A stretch of DNA of 64,000 bases from Allacma fusca (Eukaryota; Arthropoda; Collembola; Symphypleona; Sminthuridae), in assembly GCA_947179485.1 (NCBI GenBank), contig OX359250.1:29522654-29586653 (forward strand), written 5' to 3'. The translations under genes were made by a program, and so were the position numbers. This document shows positions 1-12,891 of the stretch, piece by piece. The first letter of the stretch is position 1. Each line of letters begins with the position of its first letter. Under the pieces are notes generated by a model, which was not told where the DNA came from, made no database searches, and worked only from the letters and a program-made list of their open reading frames with translations.

Positions 1-3000
1 GTGGCGGTGTTACTTTATCTGAAGACTTTGGGTCTGGTAAATCCGTTGACGGCGATAAATTATCCTTTGTTTCATGAATAAATTCTTCCTGTTCTGGTGA
101 TGTCACACTAAAGTGGGGCTCAGGATGAGAAACTGTCTCCCCTGCAGGTGATTCCACGCTGTCCACTTCCGTGGAGGCTGAGGATAAGTTAATTTCATCA
201 CCACACTGCAGATTCCGTTCAAATTCACTTACAGAAATGACAGAATCTGGGGACATAAACACAGGTTCGTCTCCTTGCTTATCAACTTCAGAAGGGGTAT
301 CAATAGGGCTAACTTGTCGCTGCTTCCCCTCTTCGTTTGTATTGTTCGTGGGTTCGAGACGATCATCTACTGGTTCTACTTCACTGGTTTCCACGCTCAT
401 TTCCAGACTCTGGCCATCCGCATCAACAAAAGAATCATTCGATTCCGATGTTGACGCGCTTATCTCTCTTTTGTTGTTGGTTTCGTCTTCAAAATGCAAG
501 TTGATTTCAAGACCCCGGTTAGAAACGGTAGAACTTCGAACATCCGGTTCAGGCATTTCCGCTCGCGAAGCACTGATAATGTCTTCAGATCTACTTTCAA
601 AGGGAATTGTAACACCAGCGATTGCTGGTTCTGGCGAAGAACCTTGTTCTTCAATCTTTAAGGCATCCTCAGGTAATGAGTATTCCGTTGTGGTAACTTC
701 CCGAAATATACGTACTTTCGACCTAGTTACCAACACAGATCTGGACTTTTTAACTTGTGTATCTTCAGATATTGAGTCGTCAAAGTCTAGCCGGGCTACA
801 AGATCAGGTTTAGGAGGGATAGGGCTTGGAGTTTCACCTTTAGGCATTTCATCGTACATGTATGACTGACTGGTACTGTTAGCAGGTTTCTCCTCAGACG
901 GAATGGTAACACCAGGGGAAGCCAATTTCCCCGCAGTACTTTGTGTAAACATTCCAGCCACATTGAAAACATCACTAGGTGACATGCACTCAGGAGATTT
1001 CATTTCTTCCCCTGAATCCGGGTCCAAGAACCGAGTTTTCAGGGAAGATCTGCTACGACTGGATCTGTCACTTTTCTACAAAAAAATGTTTTTATAAAGT
1101 ATAAGCGAGTATAAGTATAATAAGCGAATAAGCCTAAAAACTTATTTGGTATAATTTTATGATACCTTCAAAATGGAGTGCATATCTTCCCCTGGCGGAG
1201 GTGTTTCGTAGCGAGAATTATCAACAGAACCTTCACGATTATCTCGCCAACGAGATTTCCGGTGGTCCACAACTGGTGTTTTTAATATAGATTCCACATC
1301 AAACGTAGCAGGTCTTCTAGTTAGAATTTCAGAATTCGTTTCAAGATTCATGTTTCCATTAAAGTTGTCGCCTGAATTCTCAGGAGAATCTAATCCAGTT
1401 GTGTGTTTTGGAACGTATTTTCTCAACGGGCTCATTTCTGCATAGTCTATAGATTTGAATTCGTGAGCATTAGTTGACAAAGATGATGCCACCAGGTTGA
1501 CGATTCTTCTGGGTCTAACAGAAATTACTGGCGCTGGAGGTGGAACATCTAATAAGAAAAGGATCAATCAGTAAGAATGGTAGAAAATACGATTCAATTA
1601 TATCTCAACATTACACACAATATTCTGAACTGTTAAATATCAAACCTTCCGATTGTCTCTTCATGTTCAAAAAATCCATTACAACATTTTCTTTCTTCAC
1701 CATTTCCCAGCTGCTCATTGTTGCCTTAAGGCGAGACCACACTTCTCTTTGTGTTGGATTCAACCCACGTTCTGATCCCCAAATGTCTCTCATTACTTTA
1801 TAGAGTTGGTTAGCCTTGTCTATATTGTACAATTTGGCATGGAATGCTAATAAAAGGCTGCAGTAGTCAAAACTAGATTGCTTTTCCAGAAAAGACAAAA
1901 GCTCAGTAGGAATAGGTTCTGGAGCTTCGTGCAACTTCTCGTTAATAAACTCCAGGAGGAAATTTCTTTCCTTAGCCACTACAAATAACAAAACATAATG
2001 TAGATTTAAGATGTGTTGAATAGACCAATTATTTAACAATTAAAAAGGTTTAAACTAAAGAAAAAGCGACTACCTTTGAAAAAATGATGCAAGATATCTG
2101 GTTCCAACATTACAGAGGTTTTACACACATCGTTCAACAATTTCTTGTACAGCAATTTATCTTGTCCCAACACATTAATGTATAGCCTGAAAGACAGAAT
2201 CTAAATGTCGATACTGGTTTTATAAACAAACACAATGCTTCACAATTCGATTTACTTACTTTCCCAAATACGGTGGGCAGCCCATGCTAAGAAGTCCAGA
2301 GACAGCTTCACTAGACTTAAATCCAGTGATGATAGTCAGAGCTGTTGCCCAAGCTAATGCACTTTCATCTCTTCCATTGAACCTGGGGCTTTGTGCCAGG
2401 TAGGCTAGAGGTTCATCAAAATAGCCATGATCCACATGCCAAATGTTATACACTTCCTCTTGTTCTTCCGTAGTCAAGCGTATCACAGATGAAAAGTCTC
2501 CTCTAAGTTTGGAACTACAACAATTCGTCAATGGTAATCACTGCTCATAATTATGCTTTTCAAAATCTGAAAGCTGCTTTAAATGAGAACCAGTTTACCT
2601 TGGAAGCCCAGCTGTAAACATAAAATCCAGAATAAAGTAAAATACAACACGTGAAATAAGCTTGAAGTCAATGTTTCTCCACATTATCATGTTATTCACG
2701 TATCCAGCATGTCTAGGAGGATAAAGGTCATCCGTAGATTCTAAATTCCATTCTTTCCGTACAAAATCTTCTCCGAGTGAAGAAATCATCTGATCGATGA
2801 CAAGGTACTGATAGCTCTGTAGACAAAAAATCCTCACTATTTAAATTTCCCCGTCACAGAAGAAGGATTTTCCCATTAAGAAACAACTTATTTGGTTCAT
2901 TCACGTATATTTTAAAGGTATCGTATACCAGAGAAGTAAAAATGAAGTACGTGAACTCTTGCTCCCTTATAAGGGATTTTTAGATAAAAAGAGATTGAGA

Positions 3001-6000
3001 TTTACCATCCCGTTTTCCGTTAACACAATATATATGAGACTATGCTTATAAGGGACAAATTTTGCCGGTCCCAGAGCATCCTATATAGGAGAGTTGAGCG
3101 TAAAATAATTATAACTAACTAATTAAATACCTCTTTAACTTCCGCTGGAATTACATCACAATTAGCCAGAGCTTCCTTCACTACTAGTCGTCTCTGGGAA
3201 TGATACTCTGCCATGGACTCGATGATTACATCATTTGTTGGTAAAATATCCGCTTTGAAAAACATCAGCATAGCCGCAGAGTACTGAACTAATTTCTCCA
3301 ATGAAAATTTCAAGCCATCTAACGTCGTCATTCGAGAAACTAAATAGTTAATAAGCCAGCAATAAAATCTGTACAATGTGCATCAAATCAGGAAAATAAG
3401 GGTGTTCTTAATGCTTTGAAAGATTTATTTGACCTTACCGTTGTAAACTTCATCGTGCCTAATAAGGATGCTTAATAGTGAATGAAGAGAGTTCCAGATG
3501 AAGTTTGAGTATCCGAGAAAATTCTTGCTCTCGGGTAACATGTTTTCAGCTGATAAATTGAATACGTTATCCCAGTGTTGCTCCGCTATATAGCGAACAG
3601 TTAATGACAAATCTCTAATCCAGTAAATGATGAGATCAATAGTGCAACCAACATTTGAGAAGGAACCATCCAGCCATGCGTTTGCCATTTTAACGATTAC
3701 AGAAGGTCGCTTACTTTCTAACAAGGCAGTGAATATGTAGAATCTATCAATATCCTAAAAGAAATCAATAGCCCGATTGTTATCAATAGATTTAAAAAAA
3801 TTCGATCAGTAAAAATCAACTCCCAAATGCAACAAATAAAATATTGAACTGATTAGTCCCTGACCTTATCCGAAAATATTTCAGGCTCATAAATCTTCGT
3901 CGTTAGAGGTTGTAGTCCATAAGTACGGCAGTATTGACGGAGTAAAGCTGGTTCTGCCATCAAGGTATGTCCATCCCTTAATATTATCCGAATAATTTTT
4001 TCCTGTATTCCGAATTGCTCGAAAGAGTAATATCCTCTTGTGGTGAGGCACACTCCCTCTGTAATACAGCATTTTGCATTATCACTATCACACTTAATAA
4101 AAAAAGCAACTGAGCTTTGCCAACCAAGACAATACAAAAAATAACGATTATAAATCAACTAAAAACTGACTACACTTTTATTACACAATTTATACTTACG
4201 AAATGTTATTGACGAAGGATAAAAATGAATATCAACTTGTTTGTACTGATTTTCCCACCGCTGCAACGAAGCTGGAACCATTCGGAAATCCCACGGGATT
4301 GAGCCTTCTGAATCTGTGATTTTAAGTAAAACGACTCACGTAATTCAGTTCTCCACCTCAGTATTTCAGCAACTTTAGATGGAAAATAGTGACACGAGTA
4401 GCAGATTTTCTTACTGTTTCGTTCCACAGGTATAGTAACCCAAAAAGGGCCTAGTTCTGCCGTTGGAACCCTGGCTGATGTGTAAGATGAATACCACTGA
4501 TTTAAATCAAATATTCCAACATAGAAGAGCTCTGATCTACTAACTTTCCAACTAATAAAAACCAATTCATTCTTTATCCACAACCGCAAGGGATGGACTA
4601 GGTATCGATCTAAAGAATCTTGTTCATCTTCAATACTTTCATCTCTAGGTAGAAACACGTCTTCTAGTGTAATTGACAAGCTCTTGGCACACTTTTGAAG
4701 GTTCTGAAAAATGACAACAATCAATCATTACAAAATTAGGCCAGAAACTGAGTCGACAAATTTATTTAAATTGGAAAAATTTAAATTTAAATTAATGGAA
4801 ACCCACTTGGTAAATACTTCCAAAATTTTCGATATTTGACTTTTCTAAGAAGAAAAGCTGGTACAAGTCTAATTTAGACTGACTCATCTTGTAAGTTTGA
4901 GCCCCATACAGAACCCATATGTAGCAGAAATTCTTAGGATCATCGATGGGCTGCTGAAACCCAAATGAGAGTACGGATGCTCCATAATCCGGTAAATTTG
5001 AGCTGTACCTAAATTGCAAAATAAGTGTTACAAAGGAATGCAACTATAACAAATTTACTTTAATTTAATTCTACTTTAATGGACTTTTCTTACTGCAAGG
5101 ATAAGTCATCAACTCTCCACAACTGAAATCCACCAAAACTAAAGCCAACCAATAGGCAGCCTATGTTAGAAATATAGTCCAGTGCAGTTACATCAACTTG
5201 ACTCTTTGGAAATTGAGCAATTTCAACACCAGTAGAGTGCGCATAAATAAAAGTATCTTCACTATTCGAGTTTGCAGGATCTACAACCAAGGAAATTCGC
5301 TATATAAGCAGACTTCTAAAATAGTAAATGCTCAGACAAAACCAAGTAAACAGCTTACCTCCTACAGAAAGACTAATAAGATTATTTTGCCTAATGGCGT
5401 TATGTCGATTAGTGGCTATCAGTCGTTCGAATGGATCAACATCCACAACCGTGAACGGAATCGATTGCTTCGGTGCAGCTACAGAAGCAAATGTGACATG
5501 TCCAGTGGCAGGAATAAACTCTGTTTTATCTAAACCTAAATCTAATATGATGACTTTCCCTCCTTTCATTCCTATGGCAGCTATTCCAACCATTGCCATC
5601 ATGGCTCCGTTGAAAAATGGCTTAATGGAATCACCGGCTTCAAAATGACTCAACACTTTCACATTACTGACCTGTAAATAACACAATAGTCAATCAAAAT
5701 TTCCCCATAAATTCCCACATCATCCCCATCTTCCAAAAAACTTACCGGTTCCGGCAGAGGTATCCACTTAACCACCTGCTGCTGAACTTGGTCATAAATA
5801 GCTACGGCCCCTTCCCCACCTCCCTGATTGTAATGAGGTGCAACGCCCGAACAGTCCAAACCCACCAACACACGATTTAATCCTCCCGTCCAACTCCGAT
5901 GTTTAAACAGACCCAGCTCACAAGCACAAGTGATTACACACCTAGGAGGGAAAGAATACGTAGACGCCGGGATGGACAAATTCACGTGGGATCTGGGTAC

Positions 6001-6330
6001 ATAATGATAATCACTGATTTTGGTGTCCACCGAGAAACACTGAATGGATGCATTGTTGAAAAAACATCCCCATTTGCAGTCTGTAACACCAAAAACACAT
6101 CAACAACATTAACACCAAATTACCAATTATTACTCCCTCACTCCTACTTCACCTCCCAATGACAACCCTCCCAAAATACTCAATTCCCAATTACCTTCCG
6201 ATATAAATCCCTGGAGATACTTCGTCCTCGGAATCAACGTCCTATCGATCTCCGGTAACTTCGTTTCCGCACTGTAGCAAAACGGAGACATCAAGTGTTC
6301 CATCTCTCCAAAAATACCTTGGTCCCCCAT
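1..6330 (-). CDS. AHCTF1: ELYS/AHCTF1-like nucleoporin, 5' part of gene (3' end outside window)
   Basis: ELYS binds chromatin and recruits the Nup107-160 complex to build nuclear pores after mitosis. Predicted exons, 5' to 3' on the minus strand: 6330-6195, 6080-5746, 5671-5359, 5280-5094, 5008-4807, 4703-4415, 4313-4200, 4109-3865, 3754-3439, 3339-3131, 2816-2599, 2514-2260, 2186-2074, 1978-1646, 1548-1166, and 1075 to the window edge. All phases agree, giving 1574 codons in the window. Residues 1 to about 525 match the ELYS N-terminal beta-propeller (for example DDPKNFCYIWVLYGAQ in exon 5). Residues about 700-1000 match the helical ELYS domain. Exon 16 is a long Ser/Glu/Pro-rich, probably disordered tail that is open to position 1. 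The start is the first ATG of the frame, at 6330. The acceptor of exon 7 could also be six bases further 3', giving a start at 4307. Any C-terminal AT-hook would lie outside the window. The family call is from remembered similarity, not a search. Confidence 0.85.
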
Positions 6331-9279
6331 ATTTCCAATTGTTTTTTTTTCAATTCCAACAGTCAAGACAAGAGTTCAACTTCAAAACTACTCAACTCAA
6401 TAATTACATTAATTTATTATGAACTACACGAAAAAAAAACTATAACACTACGCTCTACTTGAAACTCCCACTATACTATAACCATTCACTCCAACTCTTT
6501 CACTTGTGAGTTTCTACAATAATAATAATTATTATTCCTACTTTTTAAAAATTATGAAAGAATTTATTATATCAAGTCGTCCTTTCAAGAATTTAAGCGG
6601 GTAGTTTCGTCCCACATCTTCCGAGTACACTTGAAGGAACTCACAACCCAAATCCAACTAATATTCACCATTAAACCCAAACAGTGTAACATTCAAAACA
6701 AAATTGGTAGCACGGATTTATATCATTTTAGTGTCATCACAATTAGTCACTTTGAAAGTATTTTTAATTTATATACAATTTTTAATTGAAATGTTAATCC
6801 CCTCCGGTTTAAATTCACTACTAACGGCAAACTAAACAGTGAAGTAAGAACCAGCAGTTGCCGAGCTTCATTCTCGTAATATTTCAAGAATCCTGCAGTT
6901 TCGACTGATATAATAATGAGGGAATGAGCGAATCTCTATTTGCATTTTTACCAGTTATTTAACAATCTCCAAAATTAAACACAACGCCGACGTTCCCTGC
7001 TCACGTTCGTTCACTGTCTCCTCAAAACTCACATAAGTACTCTACCACTGCATAGGTGGTTGTATGTATACGGACGGAGTTTAATGTATGTAACTATATG
7101 CACGTCCTTTAGGATAGGCAACTGCATCACCTCCACGGCGGAATCTATCTCTCCGCGGTGGGAAAGTCAGAGTCCGCGCCTTTGCATGTGCTAGCATTGA
7201 GAAGCATGTTAAACCGCTACATTCGAAAGTCAACACATGGCAGACTGTCTCTGGAAACAACGAATTATCTCAAGAACCAGTGTGGGGCGAGTCTGGACTC
7301 ATTCATACTATTAAGACTCTGAAGAAACTGTACACTTGTCATTTCATAACAAAAGCACACAGAAAACTCATTGTATTGTGTACAGTAGATTGTCTTAAAT
7401 GAAAATACCCCTCAACACATCAAATTCCGACAAATATTCTGAGAAATAGTAGTAGAAATATTTAGAGGTGGTGAGATCGGGCTAAAGTCCTAATTTTGAG
7501 GATTTTACAGGAGGAACGAAAATCTTGTTAATTCCAAACTATTGAGAATAACAAGCTCGCAGTGTTTTTAAATTGAAGAGTAGTAACATGTGGAATCTCA
7601 CATAATTTCGAAAAAATCCAGGTTCGCTACTGCGGCGGGAATTGAATTTAAAAAAAAAAGCGTTTTCTAATTTGCATCAGAGTCAATCAAATTTTGTATT
7701 GTGGGAATGAGTACGTGAGCAAGGAAAGACAGGACAATATTGATGTTGTTGTATATGTAACAAAACTAATAGGATCTTGTATAAAGTATATTAAAATAAA
7801 AAAAAACAATATTTGCGTGTATTTATTTGGTGGAACTGTGGATTTACAATGATTTAAATTAAAGAAGCGTTTGGACTGCCGTTTGGCACTAAACTTTTTG
7901 TTTTCTCCCAATTATTATATATATTTCATATTACATTTGAGCTTTACGATTTTACCCATGTATGACCCTTGATTTAGAGTAACATTATGAAATGAATTTT
8001 AGAAAAAATGGGCTTATGCCGGTTTCCAGTTTCCATCATTTGGATTCCGGTAGATAAAATAATTTTGTAAGGGCTCTGATAGACCCGCTGCACTGCAGTA
8101 CTACCATTATTGTTGCCAACCGGCTGAGCTTATAAAAGTCAAGAAATTGGTCAAATATTTATAGAAAAACTTAAAATCCGCCCTTGATAGTTCAATAATA
8201 CAATTATTACTTTGCAAGGAATACTCCTGCGTTGAATGGGTTTAATTTAAAACCCTTTAAGCGTTTAATTCAAAGTATTTTCAGCATTGAATTTAAATCC
8301 CTTTGTCTTTAATTTAATATCCTTTAAGCGTTTAATTCAGAGTATTTTCAGCATTGAATTTAAATCCCTTTGTCTTTAATTTAATATCCTTTAAGCGTTT
8401 AATTCAAAGTATTTTCAACATTGAATCTAAATCCCTGTCTTTAATTTAATACCCTTTAAGCGTTTAATTCAAAGTATTTTCAGAATTGAATCTAAAGCCC
8501 TTTCAGCGTTTAAATTAAAGTATTTTACGCCTTGAGTCTAAAGACCAATTCAGCGAGACTTGTGCCGACCCCGTGTTATACAACGTATAGTTTTGATGAG
8601 GGGTGAAATGGGCTAGATGTAGTTTTGGTTAGAATCAAAATAATCCGTTTAATTTTTGAAAATGAACTGATTTTTACTTTATAATAACCAATTATTTTCA
8701 AAACCCCCCTTCTTAACAACTGGACTCCTTGCAATTTTCGAACAAAATGAAAGGGAAATTAGAGTTCGTACAGTGAGAAAAAATCCAAATGCACATTACA
8801 TATACGTTTGATAAAATAAAATAAATACAGTATATGACGAAAGTATAGCCCATGGTGCTTTCATGATAAATTGAAAGTAGTACTTTTTTTACTTAAATCT
8901 TTTAGCTTTTTATTGTACAAAACTCCATGTAGACTATTTCGTTTTTAATCAAAAATGCTCCCAGTCCATTGTGCCTCTCCCCGTTAAAAGGAACTACAAA
9001 GTGGATGCGGATACTAAACTTTAGCAGGACTTAGCCTGAGGCGGAAGCAGTGAAGAACTCTGCCACACTGTCACTGATCCTGGACGGAGCAGTGCTTTAA
9101 AACTACAGCCCTTTCGTCGTGCAGTCCATCGAGTCTGCTAGGTTTATTACGTTTATTGTGCTCTGAGGAATTAATTTAAAAATCCGAAAGATATCTTCAT
9201 TGAAAATATAATTGAATTTGTGTTATATATATATAATTATTAATTCGGTTAGTTGTGTTATTCTTGTGATATTATTAAA
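6331..9279. other. Divergent spacer between ELYS and NIP7
   Basis: About 2.9 kb of AT-rich sequence lies between the two divergently oriented start codons. It must hold the 5' regions of both genes. I see no convincing coding exon. The only structured element I recognise is the minisatellite at 8231-8540. A short TA run (TATATATATA) lies about 50 bases upstream of the NIP7 ATG and could act in its promoter, but that is a guess. Confidence 0.6.
8231..8540. repeat. 67-bp minisatellite, about 4 copies
   Basis: A tandem array whose unit contains CTTTAAGCGTTTAATTCAAA. The GCG landmark recurs at 8261, 8328, 8395 and 8460, so spacings are 67, 67 and 65 bases. A shortened, degraded copy follows at 8506. 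The second and third copies are almost identical, which suggests recent unequal exchange or slippage. Units diverge towards both ends of the array. No coding potential is seen. Confidence 0.9.
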
Positions 9280-10593
9280 ATGAGACCTCTTACGCCAGAA
9301 GAAACCAAGATATTTTTCGAGAAATTGGCCAAATTGTAAGTCCACGTTGTGAATTCATACGTACAGTAAATGTGCCATGATTGATGACTGAAAATAAGGA
9401 CTAACAATTTTGAATTGAATTTTTTACAGCATTGGGGAGAATATAAAATTGCTGATTGACCGCCCCGATGGAACCTACTGCTTTCGACTTCATCAAGAAA
9501 GGGTTTACTATGTCAGCGAAGAAATTATGTTGAAAGCGGGGAACATTGCAAGACATAATCTGGTGTGTCTAGGAACCTGCATCGGGAAATTTACAAAATC
9601 TAAAAAGTTCCATCTGCACATAACAGCATTAGATTATTTGGCTCCATATGCATTGGTACATTTTTTGAGCTACCTAATTCAAATATAATAAATTGTTGTG
9701 TTGAATTTGTGGGATCCAGGAACATGTAAAATAATGTCTCATTAGTAGAAAAATGGAAGTAATAATACTTGATGTAAATATTGTTTAATTGTTGTTGTAA
9801 ATTATATGCAATTTGTAATGTGATTGGATTTAATTCGTATTGGATGCTTCTCTGGTTTTTTTCTGTGTTGATGGTACTGAACTTGAGGACTACGTAACTA
9901 TAGTGGTCCTCGGAATTGTAATGAACGTAATAATGGATGATCATTGACTGGAAGTTTTGTTTGAATTGTAGGGCAAGATGTGGTTGAAGTCTTCAGCTGA
10001 GCAGCAGTTCCTTTATGGGAATAACGTTACAAAATCTGGATTAGGACGAATTTCTGACAATGTCAACAGATATGATGGTGTCGTTCTATTTTCCATGCAC
10101 GATATCCCTCTAGTGAGTTCAGTTTTGGATTTTCTGCTGCTTTGTTATGTACTCTGGGGTTTCAGATGAGGATGGGAAATATCCGTCTTGCAGATTATTC
10201 CATACCTTTCAACTTGTCAGTACTGCTAGTAGTAGATGTAATGCTAGTGTGTGGCTGAGTCCGTGGTTGTAATATGTAGGGATTGTTTCATATGTGTGCT
10301 ACTTTGTTTGATTTGTAATCATTTTCTCGTGGGCAAATTCCGAATTCTCGGTATTCTAGTTAATGCTTCAAATTAGTATTCCCATACTTCCAAACTTCCC
10401 ATATTTCATTTTACAAGTCTGTAAAGCCCTCTGAACGAAAATGCGATGATTAATTTCATTTGAATGATTTTAGGGTTTTGGAACAGCTGCCAAATCCACC
10501 TCAGATTGTCGACACGTTGATCCATCTGCCCTCATTTGTTTCCATCAGGGTGACATTGGCGAGTACATCAGAAGTGAGAACACCTTGACGTAA
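9280..10593 (+). CDS. NIP7: 60S ribosome subunit biogenesis protein NIP7
   Basis: NIP7 is a nucleolar pre-ribosome assembly factor needed for 27S pre-rRNA processing and 60S subunit formation; it carries a C-terminal PUA RNA-binding domain. Four exons are predicted: 9280-9335, 9430-9655, 9972-10112 and 10474-10593. They splice in frame to 180 aa, the usual length of the family. Conserved stretches are visible throughout: MRPLTPEET at the start, [13 protein letters not shown] and RVYYVSEE in exon 2, [15 protein letters not shown] in exon 3, and [13 protein letters not shown] and [10 protein letters not shown] in exon 4. All introns have GT-AG ends. The ATG at 9280 is fixed by the conserved N-terminus. 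No breaks are seen, so the gene looks functional. Confidence 0.96.
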
Positions 10594-12891
10594 AGGTGGT
10601 TTTTGTAGAGAAATTTTGTTCTTGGAGTCTGTTATTTCTTTTTCATTATAACACTATTTTTTAAAACCGTATAAATAGCCTTGAAACATTGCGGAGAATA
10701 TATATGTGAAAGTAAGCCTTTGAATAAATGCAATTACCTACTTCACTTCTAAATATCAGGTTTATATGATTTAATTCCATATGTTCCTTATGAATGCATG
10801 ATCGTTTGGAATAGTTTATCGAAGGGGAAAACTACCGCTTTCCAGTGTGTGGTTGCGCAAAAGATTTTTAACAAGCATTACTTAAACGAACTCATTAAAT
10901 AATTCAAGGAAATGTTTTGAAGTAACTACTCACTAGGAAACACTTTCATCAACCAAGCAGAAAACTACTACGATCTATGATTTTCGAATCTGTCAAGCAC
11001 TTTAACAGAAAACTTACCGGCCTGCAATAGTCAAGGCAATTCTCTTCTCTCAAGTCTATTCAAATTCAAATCCACCTATTCGTCCTTGAATCATGCGTGT
11101 CCTCAGGGAATATTCCTACATACAAAAAAATGTGTTTGCATAGCTTACATGAAACCTCACCAAATCCCATGTTACTCAAGTTTGTCTGCCAGATCTGCTG
11201 TTTGAGCGCATAAAGACAACCAATTAGTCTCACAAGTTGCAATTAGAGATGTTGTTGGTGCATAAAATATAAGCCCGAGCCAATTTTTCTGTGTTGGCAA
11301 AGCTATTCTAACTTGTTCACTTATTACCTCTAACGCTTTTGTAGTAGAAGCTCCACGAGCAAGAATTCCCCAAACGCATCATCGATTTTCCTTGTTTGAT
11401 TACCGTCGAAGGCTCGTAAGCGAGCCGGGTAATTCTTGACAGCGCCAGTTAAACCGAATGATGTGCCGGCACTGCTTCGATGCCCAAGGTTTGATTATAT
11501 TAATATATTTTCAATTACTACTCCCTGCCCGTTACCTTCACATTTATACCATGAATCAAAATTTCCTATCTGATCGAATGCATGTAAATACATCTTATGT
11601 ATCCACAGCCCAAAGCCATCGTCATTCAAGTTTCCTCAGATAACATGGATGGTTAAAAACACATTGCGTTCATTAGATCTAGAACGGCTCTCTACTTTAT
11701 TATTAGCCATTTTTCCACTTTTAACCTCACTCCGACCATCGTACAAAGAATCATGGGTAATTAAATATAGCCAGTATGATCATTGTTCTTGGAATTACTT
11801 TCAATAAAAGCTCATCAAATAAATTTCTATGACTGAAAGAAAATACATAGACTTCTGTCGGCACGCCCCCTCATGAAGGATAAGTTTCAGTAAAACTTTT
11901 GTGTACATTCCTTTCATTAAAATGTATACAAACTTATACTAAATAAGACATGTGAGCATGCTGATGCTCCGCTCAGAATGAATGCTTTCGAAACAAAATG
12001 AAGACACATTTTATTATGTGGTGAGAGGTGGAAAAAGCCTTGCGTGCTCGTGCTCTATCCTATAGAGAAAGCACGGAATAATACGGAGTAGCTATCCATA
12101 GATATGTGAACTGACGACTACTTAATTTCCTCAGGATATGTACAGTGGGTTGTGTTACTGATATTATTATTTTTTTGCTCGGGGTAAAAACATTGGCAAG
12201 GTTATGCTGAATATAAAGTAGTCACAGGTCCATTTCATTTCGTATGCATGGAATGATGATAAAAGGAAGGCACATCTCTCTCTCTGTAGTTTCTTTCCCT
12301 GAATCTTACCTTGCAATGTCGGATCATGTGACGGAAATGGTGTAAAAAGGAAGAACAGTAGGAAAAATCCATTCTGTATGGAGTTCCATGGAGGGGGCAG
12401 GCAATCAGTTTTACTTACACTAAAAATAATAAGAGATGATCCTCAATGGAAGAATCTTACAGGAGTAGTGTTTTTGAGGAGATAAATGACGACATGGGAT
12501 TTTTTTTTTCATGGAGCAAGTACATACAGATATTAGTATGCGACATCTCTCTTGCAGTTTTCCGTAATGTGAACGCACAAATCTATTTTCATGTTTTTGC
12601 ATATGTCTCACGTCACGTTGTAGGTAGTTGACATCACTATCGCTTCACTGGGTCCCGACCCAATTTTTTTTATATCATTGTCTAATTTTAATTTTCTCAC
12701 AAGGATGCCAAAGGAAAAGGGAGAGAGTTTTCTCACCGTCCACCAGTTTTTCCATGGACCTCGATTCTTTGGAATTGAAACAAGTTAAAAAATAGAGACC
12801 CAGAGGGTTTTTATTGGTATAGATTGATTTCACCAGTGTAAGTTGTGAAAGTAACGGAGGAGCTCCTGGGTTCCGAAGGTATCCCGTAAAC
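10594..12891. other. Spacer between NIP7 and scramblase-like gene A
   Basis: About 2.3 kb that must contain the NIP7 3' UTR and the 5' region of gene A. It is AT-rich with short microsatellite-like runs. The short open frames in it have no recognisable domain, and I see nothing else I can support. Confidence 0.6.
10723..10728 (+). terminator. Probable polyadenylation signal of NIP7
   Basis: A canonical AATAAA lies about 130 bases after the NIP7 stop codon, a normal spacing for a 3' UTR. Use of the site is inferred. Confidence 0.5.

Noticed and set aside
171-869. A 232-codon open frame on the plus strand
   Set aside because: It is antisense to the last ELYS exon, whose minus frame joins in phase with the upstream exons. 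The plus-strand translation is Ser-rich with no domain.
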